Below are positions 27,001-42,000 of a stretch of DNA of 64,000 bases, piece by piece. The position numbers and the translations under genes were made by a program. Every line of letters begins with the position of its first letter. Position 1 is the first letter of the stretch. Under the pieces are notes generated by a model. That model did not search any database, was not told where the DNA came from, and worked only from the letters and a program-made list of their open reading frames with translations. Source of the stretch: Oscillospiraceae bacterium (GTDB lineage: Bacteria; Bacillota; Clostridia; Oscillospirales; Oscillospiraceae); NCBI GenBank assembly GCA_022846075.1, contig AP025582.1, positions 2,976,001 through 3,040,000 of the forward strand, in the 5' to 3' direction.

Positions 27001-30000
27001 GGTGGTGTCGCTGGAGGTATAGCTCACGGTATAGCCGCCGGTGAGGGTGTTGCGGTAGCCGTCGGTGTAGAGGTTGAAGCCGTCGGAGTACACCAGGGCC
27101 AGGGCGGCGGTGTGGAGCTGGAGCTTCTGGGCGCTGGCGGGGGCGTTGACGCCCAGGGCCAGGGTCACCCGCTCGGGCACGTTGTTGCCCATGGAGTAGA
27201 CATACTCCACGGCGGTGGTCCCGTCGGCGTTCAGCACCGTCATCTTGTCGGGCTTGATGGACAGGTTGGAGGCCTCTCCCGCCCGGACGGGCAGGTAGCT
27301 ATCGGTGTAGGCGCCGTAGCCCAGCTGACCCTCCGCGCCCCGGCCCATATCCCACACGGAGCCGTCCTGCTGATAGAGGACGCTGTGGTCGGCGCCAGCG
27401 GAGACGGCGATAACGTTTTCGGCGTAGCTGGTCAGCGGCGCGTCGTAATTGTAGCCGGAGACCACCCGGGCGGCGTTGTACTCGTTGTCCACCACGTGGT
27501 TGTTGCTGTTCTGGGTGGCGGCGTAGCCGTTGCCCAGCTGGCCGGCGGTGTTCCGGCCGAAGGACCACACGGCGGTGTCGGCCCCGGCCAGGGTACCGGC
27601 GGCCACCAGGCCATGACGGCTGCCCGCGGCTACGTCCTGGACGCCCTCCACCCGGTTCACGCCGAAGCCGTTTTCATCGGCGGTGACCAGGTAGGCGGGG
27701 TGGTACTCCGTCTCGGTGAGATAGCCGTCCCGGCTGGTGAGGGTGCCGAACCGGAGGGCGTGGTGCCCCTCGGTCTCCACCACGGTGAAGTCGTCGCCGG
27801 CATCCAGATCCATCACGCCCCGGAGGGTGAGATGGGGGTCCGCGCCGCCGTTGCCGCTGTCGGTGTTGCCGCCCATGGTCACGGCCCGGGCGGTGGTGGC
27901 CAGAGCCAGGCCGTGGCCGTCCTTGGCCATGTCGCTGCCCAGCTGGGCCCCGTCGTTGCGGCCCCAGGCGTAGGCGGTGCCGTTGCCCTTCAGGGCCACG
28001 GCGTGGTTTCCGCCGGCGGCGATGGCGAACACGTCCTGAAGGCGGCCGTTGATGTCGCCGGTGTTCTCGAAGGCGCCGGTGGCGCTGGCGCCGGAGAGGA
28101 CGTACTGGGGCAGGCGGTTGCCCGCGTCGTTGGCGGAGCGGACGCCGCCGGTGCCCAGCTGGCCGTACGCGTTGCCGCCCCAGGCCAGCACATGGCCGTC
28201 GGCATCCAGGGCCAGGGCGAAGGAGCTGCCGGTGTTGTTGTCATAGGCGGAGCTGGCGCTGATGGCGATGATGCCGTGGAGATAGGCGTCGGCGGGGTCG
28301 GCCTCATCCTGGCCGCCCATCAGCACCGGCTGGGCGAAGGTGGAGGCGGCGTTGGTGCCGTTGCCCAGCTGGCCGCTCTGGTTGTCGCCCCAGGCCCACA
28401 CGTGGCCGTCGGCGTCCAGGGCCAGGGCGAAGTAGGGGCCCGCGGCCACGCTGATGATATTGTTCAGGGGGGTGCCGTTGGCGTCCTTGACCACCTGGAC
28501 GGGCACGTTGCTGCCGCCGGTGGCGCCGTTGCCCAGCTGGCCGGAGCCGTTCTCGCCCCAAGTCCACACGGTGCCGTCGGAGCGCAGGGACACGGTGAAG
28601 TTCCGGCCCGCCGCGGTGGCGGGGGCGGCTAGCTTCACGGAGACGTCGGGGGTGGCGGCCTGGACCGCGTCGTTGTCCTGGAGGACGGTGACGTGGATGA
28701 GGCCGTACTCCGTCGTATTGGCGGTGTCGTAGCGCACCAGGATATTGGTCTCGCCGTAGGCGCCCGCCACAGGGGTGACCAGGATGCTGCTGCCGGACAG
28801 GGCGGCCACGGCGATGTTCTCGTTGCTGGAGTACACCGTCACGTAGGCGGGGTCCAGGCCGCTGAGCAGGGCCGTGCGGCTGCGCTCGTTGGCCGTCAGG
28901 GCGTTGGTGTCGTCCACGTCGGCCGCGTTCTCCAGCCGGAAGCCGGTGACCAGCTTCATGGTCACGGCGGTCAGGTCCACCGTAAGGGTCTGGGCCGCGT
29001 TCATGGTGACGTAGGAGGCCTGGCGGCCGGTGGAGACGCTGGTGCGGGAATTGCCTCCGGCGGGCAGGCTGAGGGCGCCGTTGAGGTAGAGGGTATAGCT
29101 GTCCTCGCCGCCCACCCGGGTGGCGTGGTAGCGGTTCATGGCGTTGCCGTTGTCGGCGGCGGAGGTGTGATAGCCGTCCAGGCCCCGGTCATACCCGCTG
29201 CCGGCGGTGTCGGGCAGGTCCAGATTGCCGTAGCCGCCCAGCTGGCCGTAGTTGTTGAGGCCCCAGGCGTAGACGGTGCCGTCGTCCCGGATGGCCACGG
29301 CGTGGGTGTCGCCCACGGTAACGGACATAACCTTGTCCAGCAGGCTGCTGTTCAGGTCGGTGTTGTAATAGTAGATGCCGTTATGGGCGCCGGTGGTCCC
29401 TTTCTTCACGGAAACGGGCACGCCGGTGGAGGCGTCGGCGGCGCCGATGCCCAGGAGGGAGCTCACCACGTCGGTGACGTTATTGCGGCCCATGGCGTAC
29501 ACGGTGCCCAGGTTGTTGGTGAAGAAGGTCTGTCCCGCGTGGGCCGTGACATGGGCCGCCCGGGCCGCGCCGTCGGCAAGCCAGGTGGCGGACACCTGTA
29601 CCGGCAGGCTGGAGCAGATGGCGCTCAGGCTGGCGGAGGGGGCCACCTGCTGGACGTCGTTGAGACCCCAGGCCCAGGCATTGCCCTCTCCGGTGGCCGC
29701 CGCGGCATGCGCCGCGCCCGCGGCGGCGGTGATGGCGCCCCGCAGGTATTCGTCGTGGGTCAGGATCAGGTTGGAGGCCCCGTAGGGGGTGTCCTTGTCC
29801 ATTGCGCCCCGGAGGATCAGGCCGGGCATGACCTGGACCTGGGCGGCGGAGGAGTCCACCGTCCCCTTGCCCATCTGGCCGTTGTTGTTGGCGCCCCAGA
29901 CGGCTACGGAGCCGTCGGCGCGCAGGGCCAGGGAGTAATTGTCCCCGGCGTCGATGGACACCACGGTGTCCAGCCAGAGCTGCTCGGTGACGCCGCCGGT

Positions 30001-33000
30001 CAGGCTCCGCACCCGGGTGGGCAGGGTCATGTTGTCGCGGCTGTTTTTTTCGTTGGCGTTGTTGCCCACGCCCAGCTGGCCCCAGACGTTGCTGCCCCAG
30101 GCATAGACGCTGCCGTCCTCGGTGAGGGCCAGGGAGTGGGCGCTGCCGGCGGCCAGGCGGACCACCGTCTTGTTGTCAAAGGTAAAGCTCAGCGGGGCGG
30201 CGGCGTTGCTGCTGACCAGGTTGCCGTTGCCCAGCTGGCCGCTGGCGTTGAGGCCCCAGGCGTAGACCCGGTTGACGCTGCCGCCGTCCGTATCGGTCTC
30301 CATGGCCAGGGCCAGGGCATGGCTGCCGCCTGCGGCCACGGCGATGACGTTCTCCAGGGCGTAGCCGTCCCAGCGGGTCACCTGGACGGGAGAGTAGCTG
30401 TCCACGTTGGTGCCGTTGCCCAGCTGGCCGTTGGCGTTCCGGCCCCAGGTCCACACGGTGCCGTCGGTGCGCAGGGCCACGGTGAAATCGTCGCCGCTGG
30501 TCGCCATGGGGGCGGTAAAGGAGGCCTCCACGCCCCCCTCGGCGGGCCGCTTGACGGTGACCACGATCTGTCCCATCAGTCCGCCGGTGTGGGTATCGTA
30601 CACGGCCAGAGTGGTCTCGCCATAGTAGCCCAGGCTGTTGGCCACGATGTTGATGCCCTCCATACGCACCAGCCGGTCGTCGGCGGGAACAAAGAGGAAG
30701 CGGCTGTCGGCGGGGCTGACCACCGTGGAGGTGTTGCCGTTGGCGTCGGTGCCGGTGCCGCTGGCGTCGGCCAGCACCACCCGCTCGGTGTGCTTGTAAA
30801 GGTTAAAGCCATTCCCGGTGACCCGGACCAGCTCATCCACGCTGACGCTCTCGCCGCCGTTCAGGGTGACGAAATAGTCCTGGATCATATCGCCGGTGCC
30901 GGTCCCCGTCTTGTCGTAGAACCGGCCGGTGGTCTTGTCCACCAGGGCAATGCGGTCGTAGCCCGCGTCGCCCACCCGGTGGGGACGGCCCGTGGTGGAG
31001 CTGACCTGGGTATTGGCGTCGTCATAGGCTGCGCCCATGGAAGACTGGTCGCCCCGCTGGCCGTAAGTATTGCCGCCCCAGGTCCAGACGGAGCCGTCGG
31101 CGCGCAGGGCCACGGCCCCCTCCGTGCCGAAGTCGGCGGAGCGGACCTGGATCATCTTGTTGTCCACGTTCTCCCAGCCAGACTCATTCCAGCCCGCCAG
31201 GACGCGGGTGGGCACCTTCACCACGTTGCCGGGGGTGGCGGTCAGGCTGACGCCGGTCTGGAGCGTGGTGTTCTGGCCGAAGGTGTACATGACGCCCGTC
31301 TCCACCAGACCGCCGTCCGCATCCAGAAGGGTGCCCAGCAGAGCGGAGGTGTAATAGCCGGCGGCCAGGCCGGTGATGCGGAACTCATTGGCGTAGGTGT
31401 GGTAATCGGGCGCGGTCACCATGGCGGGGTCGGAGGCGTCAAAGACCTTGACCAGGTTGGGGCTCTGGGTCCCGTTGCCCCGGGCCACGGCCCCCGGGAC
31501 GGCGGCTCTGGGGGCGGCGTCCAGCAGGTCGTGGTGAGAGGCGGTGCCGAACCCGTAGACGACGCGGCCGTAGCTGTCCAGCAGCAGGGCATGGTAGCTG
31601 CCGGCGGCGATGGTGACGATATTGCGCTGATAGTAGTCCTCGGAGAGGTTGTTCAGGGCGGCGCTCACCTCGCCGGTGTGGTTGGTGGACGTGTCCGCCT
31701 GCTTGTCAATGCGCAGGGGGGTGATGGTATCCCCATGGGAGTCACCGCTGAAATTGCCCCAGTAGGCCACGGAGCCGTCCGCCTTCAACGCCAGAGCGCC
31801 GTGGGCGCTGGCCACCAGGTCGATGACATTGTGGAGATAACCGTTGCCGCTGCTGCCATGGTCCACGTCGCCGTTCTCGGCGAGGACCCGTACAGGTGCG
31901 TAGACACGTTTATACTGGCTGCGCACGGCAATACCGGCCTCACCACGGTAGTCGCTGCCCCAGGAATAAACATAGCCGTCGGCGGTCAGGGCATAGCCGG
32001 TCTCATAACCGGCGGCCACCCGGATGATATTGTGGAGATACAGATCCTCCCCATCCCCAGTGCCCGGAGCCTGGGCGCCCAGGGACACCCGCTTGGCGGT
32101 GGTGGAATGGGAGGCGTTGATGCTGTGCCCAAGCTGGGCGTACCAGTTGCCGCCCCAGGACCAGACAAAGCCGTCCTTATCCACGGCGTAGGTGCTGGCG
32201 CCGCCGGCGGCAATGTGGACGATCCCGGTCAGCGGGCTTCCATCCTCCTTGATTACCTGGACGGGGTAATTCCGGCTGCCGCCGCCCGCGTTGCCGTCGA
32301 GCTGGTAACCGTTGCCCAGCATGCCGACATAGACACTTTCGTTCCCCCTCTTGATATAGTTGCTGCCCCAGGTCCACACCGTGCCGTCGGAGAGGAGGGC
32401 GGCGGTATGGTAGGCGCCGGAGGAGACCATGGGCACGGCGATGATCTTGCTGTCGGCGCCGTAGACCCAGTTCATGGACTGGTCGGTGGTCTCCTTGGAG
32501 GCGTAAGGCATCAGCCGTACGGTGAGCAAGGTCTGGGTCTTACGCTCCCGGTCCCGGATGACCAGGCGCACCTCGCCGGTGGCGTAATCCCGGACGGGCA
32601 CCAGGGTAACGGTGCCGTCGCCGTTGTCCACCACCCGGAGCAACTCGGGGGCCATGGAGGTGACTGTCACGTCGGAGGCCAGGGAGGGGGCGTCGTCCCG
32701 GCTGTCGGCGGGATTGCGCAGGCCGAAGCTCCGGGAGGTCCGGCGGAAGACCTTGCCCAGCTCAATGGTGAGGGTATAGTTTTGTCCCATGGTGATATAG
32801 TTGCCCAGGGGGTTGTAGGCCGGGAGTTCGCCCACCTGGAACTGGTTCTGGGTGGAGTAGGTCGCGGCCACTCCGGCGGGCGTCTCGCCCACCCGGTCGC
32901 CGTAGGGGGCATAGCTCAGATAGGCGTCGTCCACCACCATGACGCCGTCGTCGATCCGGCCCACCTGGACCGGGTAGAACTTGTTGGCGGTGGTGAAGTC

Positions 33001-36000
33001 GCCCAGGATCCCGGCCACGGTGTAGCCGTTGTAACCGTTGTTGGTGCCCCAGGCCCAGACGGAGCCCTCGTCCTGGATGGCCACGCTGGCGTACTCGCCC
33101 AGGGCCAGGTCGGTGGCCCGGTTGAAATACCCGTCGTAGTTGGCGTTGGTGTCGTAACGGGTGTCGTTGTGGGAGTTGCCCCGCACCACCCGGCTGGGCA
33201 GCGGCTTGTCGGCGCTGTCGGCGCCGCCCTGCCCCAGGGCTCCCGTGTTCCCGGCGCCCCAGACATAGAGATACTGGAACTCATAGGAGTCGGTGGGGTC
33301 GTTGTAGTCGGCGTAGGCGTTGGCCCCCAGAGCGGCGGCCTCGGCGGGCATGACACGGGCGCCGGAGGCGTAGGCGCCGGCGTAGACTGCCCGCACGCCG
33401 GCCATGCGGACCTCGACAATGCCGTTGTCCACATCCGCGGTGGAGAGCAGGACATATTTGGGTGTACGGGCGTAGGCGGTGTCCGTGGGCGTGGTGGTGC
33501 CGTCGCCCACCTGGCCGGCGGAGTTGCGGCCCCAGGCCACGGCGGCATGGATGCCATTGGTCTCCCGCACCTGGGCAACGGCGTGGTAGTAGCCGGCGTC
33601 CAGGGAGAGGACGTCGGTGAGGCGGCGGTAGCCCAGCTCCGTATACCGCTGGCCGGCCGCCACCGGGTAGGGGTTGTACTCCCGGACTACGGCGGAATAG
33701 GCAGTGTTATTGTATCCGGTGCCCAGGGTGCCGGCGGTGTTCTCGCCCAGGGCAAAGACGCTGCCGTCCTGGCGGAGCATGCGCAGGCTGTCGTGCCCGG
33801 CCTCCACGGCCACGATGTTGGTAAGGTACTCGGCGCTCTTCAAATTGTGGAAGCCGTCGCCCAGCATCCCCAGGTGGCTGCCGGACATACCGGCCCACAT
33901 CTTCTGGGGCACGAGGAAGGAGCTGATCAGGCTGCCGGCGGTGGAGCTGGTGGGCGCCATATCCCGAATCTCGCTGAACTTGTTGAGGCCCCAGAACCAC
34001 ACGGAGCCGTCGGTCTTGTCCAGGGCCACGGAGAAGTAGCCCCCCGCGGTCACGGCGCCCACGTTGCTCAGCGGCGTGGCGGCGTCCATCATCACCATTC
34101 TGGCGTAGAGCTGGTTGCCGTTGGCGTTGACCGCGCCGTTGGTGGCGTCGCCCCAGGCCCAGACGTGGCCGTTCTGGTCCAGCGCCAGGGAGTGGCGGTA
34201 ACCGGCGGCCACGGCCACGATGCCGGTCAGCGGGGCGTTGGCCCCCGTCATGACCTGGACCGGGTAGGAGCGGGTGGTGGTGGTGCCGTCGCCCAGCTGG
34301 CCGTAATTGTTGGCGCCCCAGGCGTACACGGTGCCGTCCGCCTTCAGGGAGACCGTGTGGGCCAGGCCGGTGTCCACCATGGGCACGGCGAGGGCGGAGG
34401 AGACGGCATAGGAGACCTCCGTCACCGTGATCTGCAGAAGCATGACCCCATGAGGGACATCGTCGATAATATAGGTAATATAGATGGAGGCCCGGCCCAC
34501 GTTGTGGCCGGTGATGACCACGTTTCCGCCCACCAGGGCGGCGGTGGCCACGCTGGGATCGCTGCTGTCGAAAATGAGGGCGGCGGGGTCCATCAAGGCA
34601 TAACGCTTTACAGTGGTCAGCAGATTGAAGGCGTCATAGCTGTCCACATAGAGCTCGCTGACGGGGATGCTCATGGTCTGGTTGGCCCCGGCGTCCAGGG
34701 CGGCGTCGCCGCTGATATTGGCGCTCAGCGTATAGAAGTTGTCCTGCTTGACGCCGATCCCGTTGGCGTCGGCCCCGGCGATCCACACGATCTGGTCGTA
34801 GGCCTCGCTGCCGAAGCGGCCGGGGCTGCGGATATCCGTAGTCACGGTGGGGTCGGAGGAGGAGGCGTTATACTTGCCCCAGCCCTGGCTGCCCATCATG
34901 TACACCGCGCCGGACTTGTCCATCAGCACGGAGTGGGTGTAGCCGCCGGCCAGGGAGACCAGGTCGTGGAACAGCCCGCCGTCCAGCACCACGGCGGTGG
35001 GATAGGTGGCGTTGACGTTGGTGCCGATGCCCAGCTGGCCGGAGGTGTTCTGGCCCCAGGCCACCACCAGGTCTCCGGTGCCGTCCTTCAGGCGCATCAG
35101 GGTATGGTTGTCCCCGGCGGCGATCTGGCTGGCCGCCTTGCCGCTCACCACGGAAGAGGTGCACTGCACGGGCGCGCCCTGGTTCTGGGTGCTGCCATTG
35201 CCCAGCTGGCCGTCGCCATTATAGCCCCAGGCATAGACCTGGCCGTTTTTCTTCAGGGCCACGCCGTGGTTGGTCCCGGCGGCGATCCTGGTGACCTGGT
35301 CGATATAGTAGCCGTTGGGGTCGGAGGCGCCGGCGGCCACCTGGACGGGCACCAGGCTCCGGTTCCCGGCCTCGGGGTTGCCCAGCTGGCCGGAGGCGTT
35401 GGAGCCCCAGGAATAGACGGTGCCGTCGGCCCGGAGGGCAAGGGCAAAGTTCGCCCCCGCGGCCACCGAGCTGATGTTGGTGAGGGTCCCGATGTCCTCC
35501 AGGCTGTGGACCGCCTGGGGCACGGGATAATAGAGGGTGTCGGGCTGGAGGACCAGGGCGGGGCTCACGGTGGTGGCGGTGCCGCCCAGGTTTTCCGTGA
35601 CGTAGGTGGCCTTGGGGGCCACGCCAATCCCGATCTGACCGCCGTAAGCGGCGTTGGTGTCGCTGACGCCCACCGCCTTGTTGGTGCCGAAGGACCACAC
35701 CTGGTTGTTCTCCCGGGTGACCACCAGGGAGAAGCCGGTCCCGGCGGCGATGCTCCGGGCGGTGCCAAGAGCCTGGTCCCCGGTGCCGAAGTAGGGAGAC
35801 TTCCGGGCCACCAGGGAGTCCGTGCTGGTCTGGCGGACGTAGTAATACTTCCAGGTGGTGCCGTTGTTGTTGGTCCCGGAACTTCCCAGGTAGGCCTCAA
35901 AGCTGTTCCAGGTGCCCAGGCCCAGCTGGCCGTAGTCGTTGGAGCCCCAGCCGTAGAGGTTGCCCTTGTTGTCCAGGGCCAGGAAGTGGTGGTCGCCGGC

Positions 36001-39000
36001 GGCCACCTCGATGATGTAATCCCCGGCGGCCAGGCCGTCGAAGGTCACCTGGGTGGGATACTCATAGGTGACGGTGTAATATGCGGAGCTGTAATTGGTG
36101 GTGTTGCTCTCGGCCACTTTGGCCTGGTCCCGCAGCAGGCGGAACTGGCCCCACATCCACACGGTGCCGTCGCCCCGGAGGGCCACGGTGGAGTTGATCC
36201 CGGCGGTGACCATGGGGGATACGATGGCGCCCTGGGGCACGATCATGATTTCGTAGGTCCCCTTGTAGTTGTTGTTGGGGTTGGTGATGGTAATGGTGAT
36301 GCGGCCGTAGAGGTCCCCGGTGGGGACCAGATACCACCTGCCGTCGGACAGCTGCTCAAACTTGGCGATCTGCTCGTCGGAGGACTCGTAGATCAGGCTG
36401 GGCACGTCGGCGGCGGAAATGGGGCTGTCAAGGGTCGTGTCGATGAGGTTGAAGCCGCTGGAGTAAGACTCGATCAGATCGTTGGGATCGATCCAGAGCA
36501 TCTGATCCACCGTAATAGCGGAGGGGTTGGGCATCTTGGGGCCCAGCTCCTTCTCCACGGTGCTGCCGTAGCGGTCATAGACCTTGGCGTCGCCGATGAC
36601 GATGGCATAGTAGTTGCCCAGACCGGCCTGCACCAGCAGGCTGCGGTTCTCGGTGGTGAAGTCGCCCAGCTGGCCGTTGACGTTGAGGCCGGTGCCCCAC
36701 ACGGAGCCCTCCTCCCGGGCCACCAGAGAATTGCGGTAGCCCGCGGAGATGGTCATCAGCTCCCGGGCGTAGACCGCGTCCAGGGCGGAGGTGCTGGAGC
36801 CCTTGCCCATCCGGGTGGGGACGGAGGTGCTGGCGGCATAGCTGCCGTCGGCGCCGGGATTGATGCCCAGCTGGCCGTAAGTGTTGTCGCCGAAGGCCCA
36901 GATGGCGGCGTCATCCTTGCCGCTGACATAGTCATAGGTCATGACCAGAGAGTGGGCTTCGCCCGCGGAGATCTGGCGGGCCTGGGTCAGATTCACCTTC
37001 TGGGGAATGCTTGTAAAGGTATTTCCATTGCCAAGGCTGACGCCGAGCTGGCCCTTGCTGTTGTCGCCCCAGCTGTACACGCTCCCGTTGGCCAGGAGGG
37101 CCAGGGTGTGCCGTCCGCCGGCGGCCAGGTCGATCACATTGGCCAGGTAGTCGCCGGATCCGCCGGCGTAGTTCTCCACCTGGATGGGGGCCATGGCGGG
37201 CTCCACGGTGGGGGCGCCCAGCTGGCCATAGGTGTTGTCGCCCCAGGCGAAGGCGGAGCCATCGGCCCGCACGGCCACGGAGTGGCTGGCGCCGCCGTCC
37301 ACCCGGACGATGTCGTCCAGGTAGAGGTCCGCGCTGTCCGACGCGCCCTTAAGCACCTTCTCCGGCTCATAACCGTGGGCTTCGGCGTCCCCGGTGCCCA
37401 GCTGGCCCTTATCGTTGCGGCCGAAGGACCAGACGTTGCCGTTCACGTCCACCAGCAGGCTGTGATAGTCGCCGGCGGCGATGTACTTGATGTCGGGGAG
37501 GAACACCGCGGCCCCGGAGCTGGCGATCAGCTTGTCCCGCACGTTCTGGGGCAGGGTGTAGTTCTCGGAGCGGACGGGGACAAAGATATCCTTCCAAAGG
37601 GGCTGATGGAATACGTCGGTATCGTAGACAATGGTCTTTTGATACTGGTCGTTCATCTCAAAGACGCCCAGCTGGCCGTAGCTGTTGTCGCCCCAGCTGT
37701 ACACCAGCCCGTCCTTGGTCAGGGCCAGGAAGTGGTGGGCGCCGGCGGCCACCATGACCACGCCGGACATCTGCACGCTGTGCTCGGCGTCCATGTACAC
37801 CGGCATGGGGACCTTGTACATGGGAGACTCGGCGATGGTACCGTCGGGCTGGAGGACCCCGTCCGGCTGCAGGGTGCCCCACATCCAGACCAAGCCCTGG
37901 GCGTCCACGGCCACGCTGGCGCTCTCCCCCGCCGCCACCATGGGAACGGTGAACCGGTCGGAGGTGACGCCGTTCTCGTCGGTCTTGCTGCCCAGCACGC
38001 CCACCCGGACACTGGCCAGCATACGGCCGGAGGAGTCCAGGATGGAGATGGTGGCGGTGCCGGTCTTCTGATAGCCGGAGTTGGAGACCTTTCCAGTGGT
38101 GATGAGCCCGTTGGCGTCCACGCTGGCCACGCTGGGATCGCTGCTGACGAACTGCAGCCCGCTGAACTGACCCACAGAGGAGCTCTTCATCCCCCGGCAC
38201 CACAGGTCGAAGCCATAGTACTCCTGATAGACGCTGCCCATGGTCCCGGCAACGTCGATGTTCACGCTCACCCCGTAACGCAGGGTATAGTAGTTGAAGC
38301 CCACGGGGGAGGCCGTGTTCTGAACAAACTTCACCGCGATGAGGCTGCCCCGGTGGCTGCTGACATAGTGGGCGGTTCCCTCATGGTCCCGCTGGTGGGC
38401 GGCTTCCTCGCCGTTGGCCACAATGCCCAGCTGTCCCACCCGGTTGTCGCCCGCCGCCAGCACGCGGCCGTCGGCGGAAACCACCAGGGTGACATCGCCG
38501 CCGGCGTGGACCTGGTTGGCCCCGCTCAGGAAGACCCCCGCCGCCTGCTCGCTCTGACCGGCGGCCATGGCCACCAGCCCGGCGGAGCCCGCGGGGTAGG
38601 CCGTGGTGCCCAGCTGGCCCCAGGCGTTGGAGCCCACCGTGTAGGCGGTATAGCTCCCGTTGTCCTTAGCCACGACGGCGATGTGGGACCGGCCCACGGA
38701 CACGCTGGTGATTCCGGACACGACAAATCCCCCGTTGTCCTTCAGGACCACGGGCACGCTGGTCTGGACCGGAGCGGCGCCGTCCGCCACGGGCATGCTG
38801 CCCCAGGCGTAGGCCCGGGTGGTCCAGGCGGAATTCACATCATCATAGACAAAGGCAATGGCGGCGGCGGTAAGGCCAAAGGCGGAGATGGAGGCCACCC
38901 GGCTGAGGACATGCTCCGTGGCCACGCTCTCCATGGGGAAGTCCGGGCCGTCCTTGACCTGAACGGGAGTGTTGGAGCCGTTCACAGCCAGGGTGTCGGC

Positions 39001-42000
39001 GTCAGTGCCCATGGCGTACCCGGCGCCCAGCTGGCCAAACTCATTGCTGCCCCAGGCCCAGACGGTCCCGTCGCCCAACTGGGCCAGGGAGAAGTCGGCG
39101 CCCGCGGCCAAATGGGTGGCGTTTTTGAAGTCGCCCTTGCCGTTCAGGCCCTTGACCACCACGGCGCCCACCTTTTCCAGCCGGTCGTTCTGGCCCAGCT
39201 GGCCCAGGGCGTTGCTGCCCGCGGCCCAGATGATCCGCTCGCCCTCGGCGTTGACGCCCAGAGCCAGGGCATGGGAACCGCCGGCGGCCACTTCGGTGAC
39301 GCCGGTGATCTCAACATTGATAGTGTGGGTCTCCCCGTCCACCACTTCCGCCACCTGGCGGGTGAGCAGGGCCACGGCGGGGACAGGAGCGGTCACCGTT
39401 GTGGCGGGATAGGGCACCTCGACAATATTGCCGCAAGTGCTGTTCTGGCACTTGTAGATCTTATACTCCGGATTGGCGGCGTTGCGGTCGGCGGACCACT
39501 TGACGGCGTCCTCATAGCCGGTCCCGGCCCAGACGTTGGTCTTGTCGTCGTAGATCAGCTCAAAGGCGTTCTTGCCGCAGACCGTACAGTAAGGCACGTC
39601 GTTCTTGGGGCTCCAGGTCAGAGTACAGTTGGAGCAGAACCAGTCCTCGGTAGGCACCGCGATCTGGGTATCGGTCCAGGTCACAAGGACACAGCGGAAG
39701 CTGTCGGTCTCAGGATTGTGATAAAGGGCATAGTACTGCGTCCCCTCATCGCTCTCCAGCTCGCCGCCGGTGGCGGCGTCCCGGAACTGGGAGGGGATAT
39801 AGCGCGCTTCATTGCTGCCCTCTTCCGGTGTAAAGGACATATCCTTGTAATACGCGATCAGGGCGCCGGAGGCGCTGGCAAAATCGCTGTATTCATAATA
39901 AGTGACGCCGTTCTCGTCCTGATGGGCCGTCAGGGTTCCGGGGGCGGGAGCCGCCTCCTCCGTGGCCTGCTTGACGTGCTCGGTCTTGCTAGCCCGGCTG
40001 ATGTTGTCGCTGCCGCAGCGGGGGCACGTAACGGGGTCGTGGTACTCCTCCTCGGAGCCGCCGCCCTCCTCTTCCTCATGGAACTTGGTCACGTTCTCCA
40101 GCTCGCCCAGGACCCACACCTTACCGCCGGAGACCACCAGGGTAAAGGTGTCGCCGGCGGCCACGGCGGTTGCGGCTGTAAAGGGATTCCCCTGGTCATC
40201 AAGAACCTGGACGGGGAAGGCCCGCTCCACGAAGGTGCCGTCGCCCAGCTGGCCGTGGCAGTTGTCGCCCCAGGCCCAAACGGAGCCGTCGGATTTCAAC
40301 GCCACGGTGTGGCTGGCCCCCACGGAGACCTGGGGCTCCACAAACGCGCCCCCGGCGGGCTGCACCAGGACGCGGAGCATCGCCGTCACGCCCGTGGGCT
40401 TGTGGCGGATCATGAGATAGGTCTCCCCGTATTTGATGTTGTCGGGATCCAGCCGGTTGGGCGCGGCAAAGGCGCTGAACGCGGCGGGGGTGGTGGTGCC
40501 CGCGGGATCGGGAGCCAGGATGCTCTCGTCCATGGAGACCACTTCAAAATCACCGGCGTTATTGGCGGTGACCGTTTCCAGGTTCAGCAGGTTCAGGCCG
40601 AAGGTGTTCTCCACCGACAGCTTGGTCAGGTCGATCATCAGGTAATCGTTCTCGCCCTCGATCGTCTGCTCCAGGCCCAGGGAGACGGAGGTGCCGCCAT
40701 AGCCGGGGACAGCGTACTGCCCCACGTAGCCCCAGGCCTCGATGGTGCGGTAGGTGCGCTCTCCCACCAGTACGGGAACGACGCGCGCCTCCTCTGTGAA
40801 GTCGCCGATCTGGCCCCGGTCATTCTGACCGGCGCCGTAGACGAGGCCGGTATCCCGGCTCACCAAAATATGTTGTTCGCCAACGGCGAACACGTCCACC
40901 TGCTGCATGTAGTCCGCCTCTTGGGCGCCTGCGGCATGGTTGACGGTATTGTCTTTGTCAAAGGGGACGCCCGCCACGGCGGCGGTCCCGGGACGGTTCA
41001 CGCCCAGGTTGTCCCCGCTGTTGCCGCCGTAAGCCAGCAGCACCCGGTCTCCGCTGCGCTCGGTGAGGGCCAAAGTGCCCCGATAGCCCGCGGCGATCTG
41101 GCGCACGCTGTCGGCGGTGGCGCTCATGCGGCTGGCCCGGCCGATGGTGCCCTGGGCGGTGCTGTCATCCAGGCTCACCTGCTTGAAGGCGTTGCTGCCC
41201 CAGCCGTAGAGGACCCCGGCGCCGTTGGCGCCCAGGCCGGCGCTGGTATCAAAGCGCAGTGCGGCGGCGTGGCCGCTGCCGGCGGCCAGATCAATGACCT
41301 GGTCTATGTGCTCGGCGTTCAGATTGTCCGTGGTGCCGGCCAGCTGCACGGGGGCGATACGGTACTGGGCGGTGCTGTCGTCGCCCAACTGCTTCTCCCG
41401 GTCGTCGCCCCAAGCGAAGGCGGTGCCGTTGTAGCGCACGGCATAGGAGCTGTCCCCGCCCGCCGCGATACGGATGATGTTGTCCATCCGGGCGCTGGCG
41501 CTGGGGCTGCCGCCCTTGGTCACCGGGTGGGCCACCGTCAGATAGAGGTTGGAGAGATCGGCCCCCTCCACAGAGGGATCGATCCCGGTGGCGTCCCGGT
41601 TGATGCCGGCCTGGCCCCGGCTGTTGTCGCCCCAGGCGTACACAAAGCCGCTCTGGGTCAGCGCCAGGGCGTGGTTGGCCCCCGCGGCGATGGCGGTCAC
41701 GGGGTCCGTTTCATTATAATATTGGTATGCGCCTGTGGTTTCGTCAAAGTACTTTTTGCTGAGAATGTTGGTGCCCAGAGGGGTTCCATCCTCCAGGACC
41801 ACCAGAGCCCACTCGGGGGAATAGTCGTAAGTCACGGTCTCCGTGACCATGGTCGTGCCCTCCGGGGTGGTGACCTCGTGGGTCACTTCCACCTCGAAGG
41901 AGCGGGCATTGCGGCCCAGCTGGCCATGACTGGCCAGACCGGTGGCCCACACCCGTCCAAAATTATCCAGCGCAAGGGTAAAGTAGTCGCCGGCGGCGAT

